A stretch of DNA of 64,000 nt from contig NC_081555.1 in assembly GCF_963082655.1 (NCBI RefSeq), positions 17,113,437-17,177,436 on the forward strand. The letters are read 5' to 3'. A model generated the notes under the pieces. The model saw only the letters and a program-made list of their open reading frames with translations, did not search any database and was not told the DNA's origin. The translations under genes were made by a program, and so were the position numbers. The DNA is from Stomoxys calcitrans (lineage: Eukaryota > Arthropoda > Insecta > Diptera > Muscidae). Below are positions 11,541-23,224 of the stretch, one piece after another (position 1 is the stretch's first letter; each line of letters opens with the position of its first letter).

Positions 11541-12234
11541 TCACAAAATGCTCACCAACACCCATTGCCTATACGCGCCAGGTCGGTCATAAATCAATAT
11601 AGCTCCACTATAAAACGATTCCTATTTAACATCTGTAAATTTTTAGCAGAATCTAAATCTCAACTTTTACGCACATGGACCGTTTTTTACTAGAACTATC
11701 TTTTTGTAAAGTTCAATGATTTTTCCACTCAAAAAATCTCTTTAACCTTGACATCAATATTTGAAAAATTTTAGAAATTTTTCAAATCTTGACAGTTGCT
11801 CATGCCTCAATGGCTTTCAACACTTGTTGTTGTAATAAAACTTTTATTACATGAACAACATTTGCCATAAAATTGGCTTCGCTTTTTTTACGACATTTCA
11901 CTCCAGCACTTGGAATTGATTCAATTAATAATAATCACATAATTTTTTTTTATTAACCATATATACATTTCTTTTTGTTGTAGTTTTTGCTTTTTATGTT
12001 TGGGATGTGCGATTTCACTGTCCTTCCCCGACACAAATTGATGGGCACGATACTTCATTAAGTGGGGGATGTCATGTCCGCCACAAGCACTTGTTGCACG
12101 CATATAAAGGGTAAAGGGTGCCTCTTTAGGGATGAGAGAAATAAATAAATTTAAAAAGTTTTTATAAGAAATATACACTAAGGTAACCCTTAAAAATACC
12201 GTATATGGAGAGAGAGAGAGAACTTTGTAAAGTC
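11541..12234. other. AT-rich non-coding stretch
   Basis: No gene recognised. It includes a short (GA)n run at about 12210. An 85-codon minus-strand open frame here has no recognisable domain, and I see no splice context for it. Confidence 0.35.
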
Positions 12235-12400
12235 GGTCCTGGTAAGATTAAGTTATAGTGACAGTCTTAAATCAGACTAACTAAGCCTATTTTTGCCCAT
12301 TGTGATGCCGACAGACACATAAGTCTGGTGGGAATAGAACTCACAACCACTACACGGATAATCCGAGACAGCTACTAAAATAAAGTCAAATTTTATGAAA
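12235..12400 (-). mobile_element. SINE family S2 copy (minus strand)
   Basis: Read on the minus strand, a box-B-like 'gagttctattcccacc' is followed by 'ggcatcacaatgggcaaaaa' and 'ttagttagtctgattt', the same order of head and LINE-like tail as the copy at 11425-11540. Both are decayed. Confidence 0.4.
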
Positions 12401-12407
12401 TATTTTT

Positions 12408-12982
12408 TTTTTTATTTTATTTATTTTTGTATTTTATATTATTTTTTTTTATTTAATTTTATTTTTTTTAATTTTATTTTATTTTATTTTTATTTTTTTT
12501 TTTATTTCATTTTATTTTTTTTTTTTTAATTTTATATTTTTTTATTTTATTTTATTTTATTTTATTTTATTTTATTTTATTTTATTTTATTTTATTTTAT
12601 TTTATTTTATTTTATTTTATTTTATTTTATTTTATTTTATTTTATTTTATTTTATTTTATTTTATTTTATTTTATTTTATTTTATTTTATTTTATTTTAT
12701 TTTATTTTATTTTATTTTATCTTATTTTATTTTATTTTATTTTATTTTATTTTACTTTACTTTACTTTATTTTACTTTACTTTACTTTATTTTATTTTAT
12801 TTTACTTTACTTTACTTTACTTTACTTTACTTTACTTTATTTTATTTTATTTTATTTTATTTTATTTTATTTTATTTTATTTTATTTTATTTTATTTTAT
12901 TTTATTTTATTTTATTTTATTTTATTTTATTTTATTTTATTTTATTTTATTTTATTTTATTTTATTTTATTTTATTTTATTC
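12408..12982. repeat. TTTTA pentanucleotide array with CTTTA blocks
   Basis: After an irregular T/A prelude, a near-perfect (TTTTA)n array runs from about 12540 to 12980. Between about 12750 and 12838 three blocks carry T-to-C changes in phase (3, 3 and 7 consecutive CTTTA units), showing local spread of one variant by slippage or unequal exchange. Confidence 0.95.
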
Positions 12983-14590
12983 ATTATCTCTATTGTTTTT
13001 TCTAAATTAAATTTCATCACTCTAAAACAACACCCAATGCTACTTCACCATCATCAAACATCATTTGAGAGCGGCTACATAATCAGATCATGTGGAGAAT
13101 GCGACATGTATCTGACATTTTTTGTTTTTTTTTTCTGTCACCAAATATGTATGCAGGACCACCACCCCTCCATAAGGGCAACAACAATACACGGTCATAT
13201 ATCATAATTCATTCATTTTTTATGCTTTACACCATCACAAAACCAAACGCACTTACACACACACTCACATACATTTTGCTAAAGATCAATTCTGATTTTT
13301 TTTAATAGTTGTTTTTTTTTATTATTTTATTATACTCTGAATGGCAAAACCCCTCTAGCGCCGCCGCTTAGAAAATAACTGAACAACATACCACTATGAC
13401 TTCAACGACACTACTATGACACATGCAGTAAAGTAGCGAGAGCTTTTGTTAACAATCGATAAAAAAAATGCCTTCGATTTTCGTCTTCGTTTGTATCTCA
13501 GCTTGAGCTTCGTTTTTTCTGCAACTCTCATTTTTTATTTACTACCCTAAAGTAACGAGAGCAACAGAGAATGAGAGAGAGAGAGAGCGCGCTGCCATAT
13601 AAACCGATCTCGTATCTTTACTCTTGAGCGTGTAGAGGGCGCAATACTTATCCGATTGGGCTGAAATCTTGCATGAGGTATTTTGTTATGACTTCTAATT
13701 TCAATTCAAAATTCGTTGTCTGTTTGTTTAGAAATTAGGTGAAATTGGACCATTACTAATTTTTTGGATTTGTGACTTGAGCATTCTAATGCTAAGCTAC
13801 GATTTTTCGATTTTCTATATACGCACATTCCAAAATTTTTGGATTTTAGTGCTTTTGTTTGTTTTGACTGTTTGGCATCACTGATTTTGGCACATGGAAT
13901 TTGGATGGAATGAAGGAATGGTTTGACCGTCCTTTACGAAAGTGCAGTGAAGGAATAGAGAATGCGAGTGAGAGAGAGATTGCGTGTTGCATTTTTGGAT
14001 TGCACTTCATTTTCCAATTTGTGCGGATTAAGGTAACTGTTGTTGCGCGTTTGATTGTTTGAGATTGCTGTTGCCAAAGAGGCAACCCTCTTTGCTTTGT
14101 ACCTTATAACCATTCACAATATAATCACTCAAACAAAACTATCGACGGTTTAATATTATTGTGTCACGATAGTTTTTGCAAAAAAACTCAATACATTGAG
14201 AAAAAATTTACACCGTTAATGTGCGTTTGTTTTCGATATCTTATCGCTATCACGTTTGTATCGCAACTGATCGTCTCAAGCAAGTTGTCTATAGTTGTTA
14301 TACTTGGAACAACGAACGTATCAAACAAACAATCAACGCATGCTGAGCTTGTGGCGTTGTTGTTGTAGTTGTTGTTGTCAGTCCATCCCCATTTAGGGTG
14401 GGCTGAGCAAATGTTATGGCTTGTTTGTTGTTGAGCGAGGGTTGAACGTGATTTGAATTGTCTTGTGTTACTTTGCTGAGCTTTAGTTTGAATGGTGTAA
14501 GCCAATGTTGACTTTATTGTTATACTTATTAACCATTCACAATGGTATTAATTAAACAAAACAAGCGATGCTTTAACGTGCAAGGGTCAC
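12983..14590. other. Non-coding stretch with repeat debris
   Basis: A DINE-like scrap lies at about 13592-13699 ('gccatataaaccgatctcg'). An imperfect direct repeat of about 110 bp, sharing 'aaccattcacaat', 'aaacaaaac' and 'gtcacga', occurs at about 14105-14215 and 14530-14620. No coding sequence with domain or splice support was found; several short open frames are unsupported. Confidence 0.4.
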
Positions 14591-14631
14591 GAGAGTATTT
14601 ACTCTGAGAAAGAATTTAGATATAATTTTAA

Positions 14632-16075
14632 TAAAAAAAATTGGAAAAAATTTCCCATAGAAACGAAATTTTTAAAATCTTCTAAAGAAAATAAAATTTT
14701 GACAAAATTTCCCATAGAAATGAAATTTTTACAAAATTTCCCATATAAATGAAACTTTGACAAAATTTCCCATAGCAATGAAATTTTGACAAAATTTCCC
14801 ATAGAAATGAAATTTCTCAAAATTTCCTATAGAAATGAAATTTTGACAAAATTTCCTATAGAAATGAGATTTTGACAAAATTTGCTATAGAAATGAAATT
14901 TTGACAAAATTTCCCATAGAAAGGAAATTTAGAAATAAAATCCCATTAAAACGAAATTTTGACTAAATTTCCCATAGAAATGAAATTTTCACAAAATTTC
15001 CCTTAGAAATGAAATTTTGAAAAAAATTCCCATAGAAATGAAATTTTGCCAAAATTTCCTATAGAAAGAAAATTTTGACAAAATTTCCCATGGAAATGAA
15101 ATTTTGACAAAATTTGCTCTAAAAATTAAATTTTGACAAAATTTCCTATAGAAATGAAATTTTGACAAAATTTCCTATAGAAATGAAATTTTTACAAAAT
15201 TTTCTATAGAAATGAAATTTTGACAAAATTTCCCTCAAAAATGAAATTTTTGACAAAATTTCCCAGGAAATGAAATTTTGACAAAATTTCCTATTGAAAT
15301 GAATTTTTTGACAAAATTTCCCATGGAAATGAAGATTTAATAAAATTTCCCATGGAAATAAAATTTTGACAAAATTTCCCAGAGAAATGAAATTTTGCCA
15401 TAATTTCTTTCGAAAGGAAATTTTGCTATAATTTCCTATAGACAAGAAATTTTGACAAAATTTCCCTTAGAAATGAAATTTTCACAAAATTTCCCATAGA
15501 AATGAAATTTTGACAAAATTTCCCTTAGAAATGAAATTTTGACAAAATTTCCCTTAGAAATGAAATTTTGACAAAATTTCCCATAGAAATGAATTTTTTG
15601 ACAAAATTTCCCATAGAATTGAAATTTTGATAAAACTTCCCATAGAAATGAATTTTGACAAAAATTTCCCTTAGAAATGAAATTTTGACAAAATGTCCTA
15701 TAGAAATTAAATTTTGCCATAATTTCCCATGGAAATGAAATTTTGACAAAATTTCCCATAGAAATGAAATTTTGAAAAAATTTCCCATGGAAATGAAATT
15801 TTTAAAAAATTTCCCATAGAAATGAAATTTTGCCATAATTTCTTTCGAAAGAAAATTTTGCTATAATTTCCTATAGACAAGAAATTTTGACAAAATTGCC
15901 CTTAGAAATGAGATTTTGACAAAATTTCCCATAGAATTGAAATTTTGATAAAATTTTCCATAGAAATAAAATTTTACAAAACTTTACATAGAATTAAAAT
16001 TTTGACAAAATTTCCCATAGAATTACAATTTTGACAAAATTTTCCTTAGAAATAAAACTTTGCAAAATTTCCTAA
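14632..16075 (-). repeat. 29-bp minisatellite array, left arm
   Basis: About 50 copies of a 29-bp unit reading 'cccatagaaatgaaattttg' plus 'acaaaattt' (for example 15493 to 15522). The array at 17466-19543 is the reverse complement of this one. The unit has no stop codon in any frame on the minus strand, so open frames of about 70-110 codons appear in all frames; they are not genes. Confidence 0.95.
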
Positions 16076-17465
16076 TAAATCAGTTTTTTTTTATTTGAAA
16101 TATTTTGTACATCCAAAAGCATTTTTGTCTTCTTGAACTACCTCCCCGCGTTAAATATTTAAAGTACCATTTTTTACATAAGTCTACCTTTCCCCTCCCC
16201 CACTCTAGTTATAAAACAGAGTCTATAAAAATTCTAAAATCATTTCCTTGAAGCTTCCTTGGCATAATTTGAAAATTTATTAGCATTTAACGGAAATTTT
16301 AACAGTTCTGGTATGAATGCCATTCAGTTTTTTCACGCCCTAATGTCTTTTAGTGCTCATTTCTCCACGACGAGGGAGAGGAGGAAGGGGGAAGAATGGG
16401 AAATTGCCAACAGGTATTTTTCAACCTGTCTTTATGGAGTCTAAGTTGTCATTGCCATTTAAGTCAACACCACTTGACTTGTTCCGCTCCGTTAAGGCAG
16501 CCATTTTTGTATAACGAAAATATCTTTAAGGCCTTGTTGGATTGGCATGGAAAGGGGGGGAGAGAGTGTAAACGTGGCAAAGGAAGCTGATGGCGGAAAT
16601 CGAGCTACTTAAATGTTCAATTACTTTACACCATGTCTTGGGTTTTTGTTTTTTTTCCTACACCCTCCCCTACAAGCCATTGTTCAATGTCATTTCTTAG
16701 CATCTGTTGAGAGCCTCAGTGTCTAACGGAAACGGAAATCATCTCAACAAAGGTTCGTTCGTTCATTTCTCAGGGTGTTGAAGTGTAATTTATATACACA
16801 AATTTCCACCTCATTGTGTGATAAATATTCAGTTTTTTTCTTTGCTAACGAAGAGAAAATTTTAAGCCAGTCATGCCAGTTCTTTTTGTCAACACCTTTT
16901 TTCATACCTCCCCTCCTAGCATTTCTTTCCTAAAAGGAAATTTGTTTATTGAATTTTTTTCCAATTCCTTAGCAAGGCCATGATTTTCCAATTTAAGTGC
17001 CGGCAATTTTAAAGAGATTAAGCCGAAAAGGTGCCAGTTATATGAAGTTAGGGTCGTTTGGAGTATGCCAAAGGTTTCAAAGGACTCCTTTATAGTGACT
17101 GGCTTGTTTTTGTTTTTTAAGCCCAAGGCTAAAAAAATAATAATACAAAAATATTGAATTTGATTGATGACAATGATCGTTAAAACATTCCCATTTTCCC
17201 TCTTTGGCTGCCTTTCTTCCCTTTTTTTTTCTTCATTTATGCCTGAAGGCATTGCATTAACAATAAATGAGAGACATTGATTGGGTTTTGTACATGAAAC
17301 TTGGTAATGGAAGTTTAAAGAATAATGGCATTAAAAATTTAAAAGAAAACTTAAGCAAACCGGAAATGTTGGGAAACTTTTCTTTTTAGGATATCATCAT
17401 ACTATAAATAGAAAGGGTAAACAAATGGGAAATTTTTTTTATTCATTTTGATGAAAAAAAATTAT
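16076..17465. other. Spacer between the two inverted 29-bp arrays
   Basis: About 1.4 kb of ordinary AT-rich sequence with no recognised gene. A 116-codon minus-strand open frame (16902-17252) has no recognisable domain and I regard it as chance. If transcribed, this would be the loop between the inverted arms. Confidence 0.4.
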
Positions 17466-19543
17466 CAAAATACCATTTTTATGGGAAATTTTGTCAAAAT
17501 TCCATTTCCATGGGATTTTGTTTCTAAATTTCCTTTCTATGGGAAATTTTGTCAAAATTTCTTTTCTATATAGTTTTGTCAAAATTTCATTTCTATTGGA
17601 AATTTTTGTTTAACTCCATTTCCATGGGAAATTTTGTTAAAAAAAATTTTGTCAAAATTCATTTCTATGTCAAAATTCATTTATATTGAAAATATTGTCA
17701 AAATTTTATATTTATGGGAAATTTTATCAAAATTTCATTTCCATGGAAATTTGTATTAAATTTCATTTCTTTGGAATATTTTGTCAAAATATCATATCTA
17801 TGGGAAATATGGGAAAATTTCACTTCTATGTGAAATTTTTTTTAAAATTTCATTTGTATGGGATATTTTGCGAAAATATCATTTCTATTGGAAATTTTGT
17901 CAAAATTTCATCTTTTGTCAAAACCTCTTCTTTTAATTGGAAATTTTTGTTTAACTCCAAAATTTCACTTCTATGGGAAATTTTGTCAAAACTTAATTTC
18001 TATGAGGTATTTTGCGAAAACATCATTTCTGTGGGAAATTTTATCAAAATTTTATTTCCATGGAAATTTTTACTAAAATTCATTTCTATGGGATATTTTG
18101 TCAAAATTTCAATTCTGTGAGTAATTTTGTCAAAATATCATTTCTATGGGAAATATTGTCAAAAATTTCGTTCTTATGGGAAATTTTGTCAAAATTTCAC
18201 TTCTATGGGAAATTTTGTCAAAATTTAATTTTTATGGGATATTTTGTGAAAATTTCCTTTTTATGGATAGTTTTGTCAAAATTTCATTTCTACGGAAATT
18301 TTTTCAAAATTTTATTTCTATGGGAAATTTTTTCAAAATTTCATTTTTATGGGAAATTTTTTTAAAATTTCATTTCTATGAGAAATTTTTTCAAAATTTC
18401 ATTTCTATGGGAAATTTTATCAAACTTTCATTTCTATGGGAAATGTTGTCAAAATTTCTATTCTGCGAGTAATTTTGTCAAAATATAATTTCTATGGGTA
18501 ATATTGTTAAAATTTCGTTATTATGGGAAATTTTGTCAAAATTTCACTTCTATGGGAAATTTTTTCAACATTTAATTCCTCTGGAATATTTTGTCAAAAT
18601 TACATATCTAAGGGAAATGTTATCAAAATTTCTTTGCAATGGGAAATTTTATCAAAATTTTTTTGCTATGGGAAATTTTATAAAAATTTCTTTACTATGG
18701 GAAATTTTCTTCAAATTAATTTTATAAGAAATTTTATCAAAATTTCATTTCTATGGGAAGTTTTTGTTAAATTTTCAATCTATGGAAAATTTTTGTCAAA
18801 TTTTCAATCTATGGGAAATTTTCTTAAAATTTTTTCTATGAAAAATTTTGTTTAATTTTTATTAGAAATTTTGTCAAAATGTCATTCTTATGGGATAATT
18901 TGTCAAAATATCACTTCTATGGGAAATTTCGTCAAAATTTAATTTCTGTGCAAAATTTTGTCAAAATTTCATTTCGGTTGAAAATTTTGTCAATTTTTTA
19001 TTTTTATGGGAAATTTTGTCAAAATTTCATTTTTATGGGAAATTTTGTCAAAATTTCACTTCTATGGGAAATTTTATCACAATTTCACTTCTAGGGAAAT
19101 TTTTTCAAAATTGCATTTCTATGGGAAATTCTGTCAAAATTTCATTTCAATGGAAAATTTTGTCAAAATTTCATTTTTATGGGAAATTTTGTCAAAATTT
19201 CACTTCTATGGGAAATTTTATCAAAATTTCATTTCTGTTGGAAATTTTGTCAAAATTCGACTTCTAGGGGCAATTTTATCAAAATTTCATATATATGAGA
19301 AATTTTGTCAAAATTTCATTTCTATGGGAAATTTTGTCAAAATTTCATTTCTATGGAAAATATTGTCAAAATTTGATTTCTAAGGAAAGTTTTGTCAAAA
19401 TTTCAATTCTATGGGAAATTTGTCAAAATTTCATTTCTATGGAAAATTTTATCAAAATTTCATATCTGTGAAAATTTTTTTCAAAATTTCATTTCTATGA
19501 GAAATTTTATCAAAATTTCATGTCTATGGGAAATTTTGTCAAC
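17466..19543 (+). repeat. 29-bp minisatellite array, right arm (inverted)
   Basis: About 70 copies of the 29-bp unit in the orientation 'tttctatgggaaattttgtc'. It is inverted relative to 14632-16075. Divergence between neighbours is moderate, with many single-base changes and small indels. The Gly-Asn-Phe-Val-Lys type open frames are by-products of the unit lacking stops. Confidence 0.95.
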
Positions 19544-19780
19544 ACTGCCAAATTGGATCGAAATCGACTAAAGACTTTAAGTCTGGAGATCGGTTTATAA
19601 AATCCGATTTTATGAGATCTGAAGGTCAGGTTTATATACAAAGAATACGAAATCATAAAAAATTGTTTCGAAAACTTTTTTTATACCCAAGAAATCTGCA
19701 AAATTTAAAAAAATATCCGGATATTTATCCAATTTACCGGGTAAATACCTTTTGGGTATTTACCCATCGCCCATCTCTAG
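19544..19780. repeat. DINE-like scrap and unassigned repeat debris
   Basis: 'aaattggatcgaaatcgac' and 'ggagatcggtttataaaat' recall DINE-like units. The rest, around 'atatccggatatttatcc' and 'accgggtaaat', is unassigned. Confidence 0.35.
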
Positions 19781-21180
19781 CCACGGCTGGTAAGTATGTC
19801 CGATTAAGGATGTGTTTTAGGTTGGAGCGGACCCCCAAATACATGGCTCTTGAATGAAATTCGTTCTTTTTTTCTCTCAAGCACCTTTCGTCTGAGCCCT
19901 AGAATGTAGTGACTGGTCTATGTACCCATTTGGGGGGTTTTGGGCGGCCCCCAAGCACCCGACCCCAATAATGGAAACCATGTTTTGTTTTAGGTGACTG
20001 TAAGAGCGGGAAAAAATTTCGAACGAATCGCATTACCAATCTCCGAGATCTGGTGTTTTTAAAAATTAAGGTAATGAGAAGTGCTTTTTAAGGAAGAGAT
20101 GGCATCTCAGACATTTCGACTAAATTGCAAATTGCAAATTTTGGCCATGAACATTCCACTAAGGAACAGCGGGAAAACTTCTCACATATCAATGAGTGCA
20201 GTCCGATTCAAGTTTAAGCTCAATGATAAGGGGCCTCCTTTTTATAGCCGAGTCCGAACGGCGTGCCGCAATGCGACACCTCTTTGGAGAGAAGTTTTCA
20301 CATGGCATAGAACCTCATAAATGATGCCAGCATTGGGAGGGGAAAACCACGGCGGAAAATTTTTTCTGATGGTTTCGCCAGGATTCGAACCCAAGCGTTC
20401 AGGGTCATAGACGGACATGCTAACCTCTGCACTGCGGTGGCCTCCTTTTCGACTCAATTATGGATATCAAATTTGTGCTCCACTCTGAAATCCCTTTAAT
20501 TTAAGCCATTTATTGTCATGGTCGGTAAATATGAACCGTTTGGAGGTGTTTTGGAGCTGGGGTGGCCACTCGCACTTTACCTTGAAAACAGATGTCAAAT
20601 TCGTACTTTACACCCACATACCGTTGATTTGAGCTCCATATTGCCCTAGTCGGAAATAAAGTTGTGTTAAGGGGGTGCATTAGGGCGTACCCCCAAACAC
20701 TTGGCTCCAAAATTGGATTCGTTTTCTAGTCTCAAATATCTTTAATTTGAGTCCAATATTATCGTTATGGGTCAATTAACTTATTAGACGTATTTTTAGG
20801 AGAAAAAGTGCCACCAAGACTTAAAGGCAAATTTTAATGTCATATTCGCAATCTACTCCCAAATACCTTTCATTTAAGTCCCGTGTAGTCATGATCGGCT
20901 CATATGTCCTTTTAATGGTACTTGGACCTAATTTTTTATGCCATATTTATTTGAGTCCCATATTGACAACATTGAATGAATCTGTTTAGAGGAGTTCTGG
21001 GATTGCAACAAGGTTAATACGATATACCTTTTCTAGTCTTCAATACCTATCATCAAGCCTGTGTTTCGTTCCACACCAATCTACACAATCTGTGAAATTT
21101 TAAGAAAATCGGTTCAGCTGTTTTTGAGCCTATGGGATAAACAAACAAACACTAATTGATTTTTATATACAAGATTTTTT
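19781..21180. repeat. Repeat family U copy, interrupted by a SINE
   Basis: Modules such as 'aaatatgaaccgtttggagg', 'ttttggagctggggtggcc' and 'ttgagtcccatattgacaac' recur. The right end carries 'caatctgtgaaattttaag', 'aaatcggttcagctgttttt' and 'aaacaaacaaacactaattg', a terminal signature also seen at 46.45-46.5, 46.9 and 47.5 kb. SINE S1 is inserted at 20127-20446. No coding potential. Confidence 0.6.
20127..20446 (-). mobile_element. tRNA-derived SINE, family S1, with target-site duplication
   Basis: The best S1 copy. On the minus strand the head begins AGGAGGCCACCG and contains a box-A-like CAGTGCAGAGGTTAGCATG and a canonical box B GGTTCGAATCC. The 3' end is a short TTTGCAA-type tail. It is flanked by 13-bp direct repeats, tttcgactaaatt at 20114-20126 and tttcgactcaatt at 20447-20459, one mismatch, indicating target-primed insertion into a family U repeat. 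Confidence 0.8.
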
Positions 21181-21954
21181 TAAATTTTGTTATTGTGTTT
21201 GATTTGTATTTAGTTTTTTGATATCTGGCAGCCACACTGCACTGTAGATTAGGAAAGTTTTTTAATATATTTTTAAAGTATGTCACTAATTGCCATTCTA
21301 TAAAATTTTATTATGGAAAAGTTAAAATTTTCCACATTTTCCCAAGGCACTACCACATTTGGTCTCCCTCTTCCCCACTTGCCTTTCATATTGTTGCCTT
21401 CTAGTTTAGTTTGTCAACTCTTTGTTTTAGTCACTTTTACTCTCACCCTACAAAGAAAAGACTAACCTAGTATTGAGGTTTGTGTGGTTTTATTCATAGT
21501 ATTGTAATAAAAAAAGCTTTTTAGCCACAGTCATTACTTTCGAAAAGTCTTCTGGTTAGTTGTAATTTGAGCAATTAGTATTTTTTTTTTTTTTTTTGTT
21601 ACTTTTAAAGAGAAAAATGTGTGTTAACCATTTTGAATGTGCAACATTGCAAATTTTCTCAAAATTGGACCCATAAGCTAACACAATGGTAGAGTTACAA
21701 ATTCGGGATTTTCTGGAGCATAAAGTGCATCCTTGACATCCGGTACAAATATCGGGAATACCTATGTCAGCCCTTTACTAAAGCAATACCATAGGGTATT
21801 GCCCTTTACCTCTTTACCATAGGGTATTAAAAATACAATAAAAGCCTTACAGGAAAGAATTAACTTTAAATGCAAATATATCCATCATTGTGTTGCCAAT
21901 GTTGAAATCTTCATCTGGATTCTTTGCACAAACCGGCAGATATGGAATAAACAG
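21181..21954. other. AT-rich non-coding stretch
   Basis: No gene or repeat family was recognised apart from poly-T runs. The small duplication 'accatagggtatt' occurs near 21790 and 21816. Confidence 0.35.
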
Positions 21955-23060
21955 AACCTGTATATTATTGGATACTATCTGAACTGGGCCCGCTCCGCTG
22001 CGCCTTCTTTTACTTTATATGGAGCAAAAATTTTCCTTTGAATATCTATTTTCGACAATTAAAGAGCTGTTAGTGAAATACCATGCTACGAAAATAGTAT
22101 ATCGCTTGACTAACAGTTTAACAATATAAGTGCCTTTAGCTGAATCCCATATGATATTTATTGGTCTACGAATTTAAGTTTAGATGTAAGGTGTACTCCA
22201 TTCTTAAAATACTTCATTTCAGCCCGATATTCTCATGATGTCTGATTTAGTGGTGTTTTCGGGGGAGAGGTGGTCCCCCAGATACTTGGCTCTGAAATAA
22301 TATCAGCATCGTGCTCTTCTCTCAAATACCATGTATTTAAACCCCATATTGCCATTAGCTTAAGAGGAGTTTACAGGATGAAGCGTCCCCCAAACACATG
22401 GCCCCAAAATAGGTTAGCAAATTCGTTTTCTAATCTCAAATACATTTCATATGAGCCACATATTGGCATGGTCGAAAAATTTTTTCCCTTTGGGTATGTT
22501 TTGGGAAAGGGGTGATACCCCTACATTTGGATATCAAACTAGTATTCTACTCCCAAATACTTTTATTTGAGCCCCATATTGCGAAGATCACTAAAAAATT
22601 GCTGTTTGTGGGGTATTTTGGGAAAGGGATAGACCCCCAGAAAATTGGTTCCGAAAATGGGTATCAATTCTTACTCTACCCCCCAATACTTTTCATTTAG
22701 GCCCACATTGTCATGGTCGGTAAATATGCCCGATTTAGGGGTGTTTTGGGGAGTCGGGTGGTCCCCCAAACACTAAGCCCTGAAAATATATCAGCAACAT
22801 GCTCTATTCTCATATACCTATGTATTATTAATTTGAACCCCATATTGACATTGGCCTCAATATATCAAATTCGTTTTCTAATCTCAAATACCAAAAGCCA
22901 GCAAATATGTCCGGTTTGGGGTATGGACCTTAAAATCTATGAATATCGAGCTCCACTGTCTTGAAGACCCAAATTGTCTTGGTGAGCAAATACGTCCTAT
23001 TTGGGGGTTGTTATGGTGGTGGGACGCCCCCAGGACTCCCGTCGGGACGGGACACAAATA
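21955..23060. repeat. Repeat family U copy (left end present)
   Basis: It begins 'gaactgggcccgctccgctg', the left-end signature also present at about 26345 and 45290. It then carries modules with 'gccccatattgc', 'ggtaaatatgcccgattta', 'ggggtgttttgggg' and runs of C. Several modules are tandem. No protein domain is seen. Confidence 0.6.
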
Positions 23061-23224
23061 AGGCTGATGTTGCAAATTTTTTTTTTCTGATTGCCAGCCT
23101 CTCATCCATTAGAGTAAAGCTGGAGACAAGGTGTTTCAGTCTCCGACTAACCACAAGTACACAGCCAAATTATGCCTCGTGTTGTGGCAGTTATAATATA
23201 TTGTAGTTCGTCACTGTTTGGTCT

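Noticed and set aside
16902..17252. 116-codon minus-strand frame between the inverted arrays
   Set aside because: No recognisable domain, poor start context and no supporting splice sites; judged chance.
14599..19383. Many long open frames encoding repeats like GNFVKISFLWEILSKF
   Set aside because: They are readings of the 29-bp minisatellite, which has no stops on one strand in any phase; no start, splice or domain support.
20370..20446. tRNA gene on the minus strand
   Set aside because: Box A and box B are present, but the sequence does not close into a full tRNA acceptor stem and continues into a SINE body with target-site duplications.
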